From Silene latifolia (lineage: Eukaryota > Streptophyta > Magnoliopsida > Caryophyllales > Caryophyllaceae): a stretch of 64,000 nucleotides of DNA. The DNA is taken from positions 61,264,271 to 61,328,270 of the forward strand of contig NC_133529.1 in NCBI RefSeq assembly GCF_048544455.1. Reading direction: 5' to 3'. Of the stretch, positions 58,937 to 64,000 are shown in pieces. Position 1 is the first letter of the stretch; every line of letters begins with the position of its first letter. The notes under the pieces were generated by a model. That model saw nothing but the letters and a program-made list of their open reading frames with translations, made no database searches and had not been told where the DNA came from. The translations under genes and the position numbers were made by a program.

Positions 58937-60601
58937 TGATGTGACTCTTAATTGTGCACATTTAGTCCCCTAATTGAACCCATTTTGCATACTAATATAA
59001 CATTTCATGGCCATTTTATCCGTCAAATCCTTTCTATTTTGCTTTCCTAGTGCATTTTATATGTCTTATAGGAAAGGAGATAATGAGGCGGAATTCCCGT
59101 CTCTAGTGCACATTCGGAAGCTTGTTGACGATCTTGGATGGACTAGTATGAAGAGGATGCAAGAATGGTGACCAAGGATGAAGGAATAAAAAGTATATAG
59201 GAGGACCATAGGCTTAAAAGCAAGGAGATGGAATCATATCCCAATCCGAGCGGATTCCCTCACAGGACGAGCGTCTCGAGCTTAGGATCCGAGCGAGCCG
59301 ATGCCAGGACGAGCGGATCCCCTTACAGGATCAACCGTGCTTCAAGCCAGGACGCACGGATTTCCTTGGGACTTGCTACATGATCCGCGCATTTCTCTCA
59401 GGACTTGCAAAGCTCTATTCAACACTTAAGCATTGTTATTTACTAATCTACCCTTGCTTAACCTAATGATGTACCACTATATATACTCCATTGTATTACC
59501 TAGCTAATTACCAATTCTCTCCTAGATAGAAACCTCTCTTAGATTAGATTAGGAGTAGATTAGAATAGATTAATCTCAATCATTCCACATTAATCTTTTC
59601 TTAATTATTGTTCAAGTTTATTATTGGGTAATTGAAGATTATTGGGTTATTATTGGAGAATTGACAACTCTTCATCAATCAATCAAGTTTTATTCTATTA
59701 TTCTTTCCTTTCGAATTGTTCATCTTAAGTTCGGTATAATCTCTTTACTCTTTACTCTTTATTGTTTATTACTTCACTCTTTTATCATGTTTATACTTGT
59801 TGTGATGATTGACACCATTGATAACATGTCTTCCATGATAATGAGTGAATAGTTACTTAACTAGGATTAGTGGGGGATTAGGGCAGTTAATCATGGGATA
59901 AATTTATGCTTAATGAGTTCATTTGAATGCTTGCTTATTGTTCTTCAACTTATGCACATGTTATGTTTGATGAAATGCTAGACTATGAAACGTTGCATTT
60001 TTTACCCATCTCTTATCTTTTCAATGAGGCTTGTAAGATATAAACCAACTCAAGCCTTATTAGACCATGCATATAGTTGAATAGGGAAAACCCAAGTCGA
60101 CTTGTAGGTGTTGTAAAGTCTTAACCGACTCGGCTCCGAGACGTAAGTTTCCCTAGGATTTGGTTTATCATGCATGTAGTTTAATAGGAAGAATTAAGTC
60201 GACTTGTAGGTGTTGTAAAGTCACAAATGACTCGGCTCCGGGACCCAAATCTTCTTATGAATTATATGACATGAGATAACTTAATTCCAACAATAATAAA
60301 TTGCTTGCATCTATATAACTCATTTATGCTATCTTACCATGATTCCCCTATGATCTTATGACATCCTAGTATCCTTTATTTTCTGTTTACATCTTTATTT
60401 GCTTTATTGCTTGTTTTACTTTATTGCTTGCATTAGTTTAGAACAAAATCAAAACCAAATCAATTGTGACAACCCTTAGTGCAACTACAATTAGATTGAA
60501 CAATTCGAGTACCCCCGTCCCGTGGATCGACCCCGACTTGCTTGCTATGTTAGTAGTTGGGTATAAATGTGTTTGATGGCGGACAACGACCCGCACCATC
60601 A
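58937..60601 (+). mobile_element. Solo LTR, 1665 bp, family S, inside Tat-2 pol
   Basis: Ends TGATGTGACTC...CGCACCATCA, with the duplication CTTCC on both sides (58932-58936, 60602-60606). Related along its length to 40425-42181. It holds a more decayed row of ATCCG/GGACG words from about 59243 to 59405. Confidence 0.9.
59243..59405. repeat. Decayed word array in the second solo LTR S
   Basis: AATCCGAGCGGATT at 59243 is followed by AGGACGAGCGTCTC, GATCCGAGCGAGCC, AGGACGAGCGGATC and AGGACGCACGGATT type words at roughly 20-22-bp steps. Several are eroded. Compare the exact 20/24 rhythm at 40772-40937. Confidence 0.6.
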
Positions 60602-62552
60602 CTTCCTTCTCTATCTGTGGTTGTGGCATTTCGATTAGAGCCTTGATCTTGGATGGATCAATCTCTATACCTCTTTGACTTACTACATATCCCAACAACT
60701 TGCCGGAAGCGACTCCAAATGCGCATTTCTGTGGATTAAGCCGCATGTTGTACTTTCGCAACCTGAGAAAGAACTTGCGAAGATTGGCGATGTGACTTTG
60801 CCTATCTTTGGACTTGACAATCATGTCATCGACATATACCTCTACCTCTTTGTGCATCATGTCAGGTAACAGGGTAGTCGCGGTGCGTTGATATGTTTCC
60901 CCCGCATTGACTAATCCGAACGACATAACGATGTAGCAGTAGGTACCCCATTGGCAAACGTTTTTTTGTGCATATCTTCTTCAGCCATTGATTATACCCT
61001 GCGTACCCATCCATAAAAGAAAGGAGTGCATGATCAGCTGTATTATCTACAAATATATCGATGTGTGGGACTGGAAAATCGTCTTTTGGACTGGCCTTGT
61101 TTAGGTTCCTAAAGTCAGCACAAACCCGGATTCGCCCATCCTTTTTGGGTTCAGGGACTATATTAGCCACCCACTCTGAGTACTCGGAAACTTTGATGAA
61201 CCCGACTTTGAATTGTTTGTCCACTTCCTCTTTGATCTTTAGAGCCATTCTGTTCTTATTCGAAGAAGTTTCTGTTTTACAGGCTTGAAACCTGGTTTGA
61301 TAGGTATTCGATGTTCTGCAATGTCCCTCTCTATCCCTGGCATATCTTTGTAGGACCATGCGAAGACATCATTTAATTCGTGATGAATGTCGATGAAGCG
61401 AGCTCTTTCATTTGGGTCCAGAGTCGTCCCTATCCTAAGTTCCCGGGGTTCTAAATCTGTTCCTAAGTTGATGGGTTCAGTGTTCTCTATAACAGGTATC
61501 CCTTTACCCTCCTCTAGTATTTCTTTGATTATATAGGGAGGTAGTTCGATTGAGTCTGCGTCAGGATCATCCTCAGTATCATCATAAACAGAATTGTAAT
61601 CAAGATAACACGAAGAGTAAGCAGAATAAGATTTATTCATATTAATGTTTGAAAATAGTTGAAACAAAGATGCTATCTGTGCTGCAGTAAATGGCGGTAA
61701 AGGGACAGTTGCTGGGGCATTCCCCGAACTACTGTTACTTGACGTTGCTAAGCTAGGAGAAAAAAAGGGATGAGGAGTGTGATGAGGGTCGGAACGTCGT
61801 CTATTCTTGTGGACATGGGCCACCCGCGGCGCGCGCAAAAGCGCTTGAAATAAGCGTGCATTTGTAGAGTCGCCACCAATTTTATGGGAAATTGGAACCG
61901 TTCGAATACCTCGTGTCAGGTCAAGACACAAAGTAGTGACATGAACACTAAGAACTCGTTACCCTTAGCATTCTATGTCTATAATGACTCTCGTGGATGT
62001 TAATGAACACGGATGTTCACAGAGATCTCGAGTAAGGGGTGAGGGTACGTATTAGGAAGTCCTTTTACTGAACACCTAATCCCGCCCGCCTCGATAGCGG
62101 CCTCTACTAATGATTAGGGAAATCGTTCGTATTTGATATGTTGTCGATTATATGCATGCAATACTACATCCAACCTTTTAAACCTAGCATGTGAATTAAA
62201 CTACGTCGGTGAACAAATAGTTTAGCAAACAATTATGTCGAATTGGGAATTAGGATTGATTACATGCGAAAGACAAGAAAATAAACCATACAATAAACGA
62301 TAAATAAATACAATAAATAAATAACGATAATTAAGATTACAATGAATTACAATGATTTAATTGATTTACGTCAAAAATACACTCGAAACGGAAATTTGAA
62401 GAACAGAAAATAAAAAATAAAAGATAGAAATAAAAGTGACAAAAACGGACAGATTAAAGGTGATCTTACAATAATTAATTAATTAATTACGTAATTAAAG
62501 GCTACATCAAAGCGAGAACGGAAGTTCAGGGACATAGATCATCTCATAACAG

Positions 62553-62600
62553 GCGCAGCATCTGCTGCGTCCCTTAGAAGAGGCGCAGTTATTCGTGCGT
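62553..62600. repeat. GCGCAG word pair, LTR cluster 1
   Basis: GCGCAGCATCTGCTGCGTC at 62553 and GCGCAGTTATTCGTGCGTC at 62583, 30 bp apart. Confidence 0.85.
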
Positions 62601-63100
62601 CTGTTCTTGAGTTGAGCTCTGGCTGTGAAGTCAGAACCGCGGGTAATTAGCGTTCTTTGGTATGTTTTATGATTGATTATTGACATTAGACTCAAGTGAA
62701 AGTGACTTAGCATATTAACTACGTCTGGAACCGTCGTAAAAGTGATAAACACGAATTAAAACGAGTTAGAAATGAATTAAGAACGAATTAGATCGAATTA
62801 GGTTTATTTACGATGAAGGAACAAACTTTAAAAGAAATTGATAAACTGAAAATAAACAATGGAAATATGTACAAAGGGTGAACCCCAGAAACTTGATATG
62901 GACAAATCGAGTCTCTAAAATCCGAGTTTGATTTAATGACGAAAACCCGCAAATATCGAGTTATAAGGGATTTAAGTCGAGAACAAACGTAATAATTGAA
63001 AGGATTTATTAAAACATGGTTTATATACTGAAGAAGGAAAGAAAATAAGAAAAATAAAATGAAAGGAATAAACCCAAAGAAACCCGAGGAAGAAGAAGAA

Positions 63101-63178
63101 GAGCAGGAGCTGCAGCAGCCTTTGGAAGAGGCGCAGCAGATGCTGCGACCCTTCGAAGAGGCGCAGCTGCTGCTGCGT
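63101..63178. repeat. GCGCAG words, LTR cluster 2
   Basis: GCGCAGCAGATGCTGCG at 63131 and GCGCAGCTGCTGCTGCG at 63161, 30 bp apart, with a degenerate GAGCAGGAGCTGCAG 30 bp further left at 63101. Confidence 0.85.
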
Positions 63179-63716
63179 TTCTTCTCGACGTCTGGTAACT
63201 ACTGTTTCGTGAAAACAGTTTGTAATAAAGGTTTTTAAAGTCGGTTTTAAGTGTACTTTCGACGTGAATCTTACATTAGTTGATACAAAAAAATAAAATA
63301 CAATAAAAAAGATGGGATTTACACCCTCAGACTTACATGTTTGATGAAACGAGATTAACTAAGTTAACGTTAGTGATTGCTCGACTCGAATGTATGTAGA
63401 AAGTGCCCTCGTTGGAGGATTTTAGATTAATTGATTGATTGATGTGTAGTGGTCAAATTGGTCGGTCATGCAATGTGACTGGTACTCAGAATGATCTGAG
63501 CTTACGTGGTCGATTGATCAAGCACATAGGCGTCGAAAGCTTAGAGCACGGTCTAGAATGAAAAGAGAGAAGAGAAGGGCGGACACTCGCGTGAAAAAAA
63601 TGGAGACCGGAGGTCTCTAATTATACTAAAATATGTGAGGAGTTATGGAATGACTCAAACTTTGGAAAGAAATCACGGAAATATTCCGTAAACAATAAAA
63701 GAGGGCTGGAGAAAGG

Positions 63717-63764
63717 GCGTAGCTGCTGCTGCGGTCCTTCCAAGAGGCGCAGCACCTGCTGTGT
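63717..63764. repeat. GCGCAG word pair, LTR cluster 3
   Basis: GCGTAGCTGCTGCTGCG at 63717 and GCGCAGCACCTGCTGTG at 63747, 30 bp apart. Confidence 0.85.
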
Positions 63765-64000
63765 CATTTCCCCAGAAGTTTCCTCCTGCGGAAGAAAGAT
63801 TTTCGCGTTCCATTTATGGAATTGCGGTAGATCTCTAGTTCCTTATTCCGTAAAATATGATTTATGGATGATATTTTACCAAAAGATATAAAATTTAATA
63901 TGGAATAAATATCCGGAATATTCTAGCACATTCCGACTCGACATTTTAAACGGTTTCTTAGAAAATTAAGCGGTTTTTGACCCGGTCTCCAAATGAACTC

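Larger units (their letters stand above)
54855..61807 (-). pseudogene. Tat-2 pol: RT, RNase H, second RNase H, integrase (interrupted and decayed)
   Basis: Reads from 61807 leftwards. A pre-RT segment with DIAEHRIPIKPG lies near 61300. RT follows with KKDGRIRVCADFRNLNK and YVDDMIVK near 60830, including a small deletion near 60970. The solo LTR at 58937-60601 splits IEKEV/RGLLGKVQ. RNase H has YETKYTPLEK, and the second RNase H has LYFDGASNLRGYG and NHAAEYDA. The CACTA element splits the integrase finger (MEKKIM/RLGYYW). The integrase core (DIIGKITP, KIIIDNGSHFQ, RPQTNGAVEAANK) is at 55724-55260, and the C-terminal part runs to about 54855. Both insertions are precise, because the codons rejoin. 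Further frameshifts and stops disable it. Confidence 0.85.
51289..64000 (-). mobile_element. Tat-2: second Tat-lineage retrotransposon, reading right to left
   Basis: An LTR at the right (61808-64000, start beyond the window) is followed on the - strand by pol (61807 to about 54855), a post-pol motif, and a homologue of the Tat-1 antisense gene. No PBS, gag or protease is found between LTR and pol. Its 3' LTR is not in the window. Tat-1 appears to have inserted into or beside its 3' region at 51288, so the left limit given here is uncertain. A solo LTR and a CACTA element interrupt pol. Confidence 0.7.
61808..64000 (-). repeat. 5' LTR of Tat-2 (its start lies beyond the window)
   Basis: On the - strand it ends GGCCCATGTCCACA, like the Tat-1 LTR, and shares TAGTAGAGGCCGCTA, GGCGGGCGGGATT, CTTCCTAATACGTACC and GGTGGCGACTC. 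About 2.2 kb is visible. It is followed at once by pol sequence. Three clusters of GCGCAG words lie at 62553, 63131 and 63717. Confidence 0.85.

Overview
The window is nuclear DNA of a flowering plant, almost certainly a eudicot, and consists almost entirely of nested transposable elements. I found no host gene that I could defend. The plant origin rests on Tat/Ogre-type Ty3/gypsy elements with a second RNase H domain, Ty1/copia elements primed by initiator tRNA-Met, a BED/hATC hAT transposase and a CACTA element. The lineage (perhaps Caryophyllales) is only a guess.

Layout. (1) One giant Tat-lineage element (Tat-1, + strand) spans 1-51288. Its 5' LTR is split by a copia element (copia A, 1-1500), with the rest of the LTR at 1501-2700. 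Then come the PBS (2704), leader, gag-protease (4050-6341), pol (28848-33387), a long 3' region and the 3' LTR (48834-51288). (2) Copia B (6347-28847) sits in the Tat-1 protease/RT junction. Copia B holds a hAT transposon (10688-23146), which in turn holds copia C (11009-20082, - strand). (3) The Tat-1 3' region carries an antisense gene (34212-35669) with its own TATA box. It is also split by an 8.5-kb LTR element with no recognisable pol (37639-46168, - strand), which itself contains a 545-bp hAT-type MITE and a solo LTR. Two tandem-repeat fields precede the 3' LTR. (4) Right of Tat-1, a second Tat-lineage element (Tat-2, - strand) runs to the window end. It has an LTR at 61808-64000, a pol fused directly to that LTR with no PBS, gag or protease, and an antisense gene (52893-54291) homologous to that of Tat-1. 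Tat-2 pol is interrupted by a solo LTR (58937-60601) and a CACTA element (55841-57558). Most insertions are proven by TG...CA termini and exact target-site duplications, and in the two pol genes the reading frame is restored when the insert is removed in thought.

How the parts work together. Gag, protease, RT, RNase H and integrase form the usual retrotransposition machinery, here decayed mainly by C-to-T type nonsense changes. The hAT transposase still looks intact, but the left end of its element is destroyed.

Most interesting signal. Three unrelated LTR families carry family-specific, partly palindromic short words at strictly phased intervals. These are a CGATCGA word alternating at about 21 and 30 bp (four arrays, one inside a reading frame), an AATCCG..CGGATT word alternating at exactly 20 and 24 bp (eight sites), and a GGCGCAGC..GCTGCG word in 30-bp steps (three clusters in the Tat-2 LTR plus one upstream of its antisense gene). 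Spacer sequences have diverged while spacing has not. This is my best candidate for an undescribed system.
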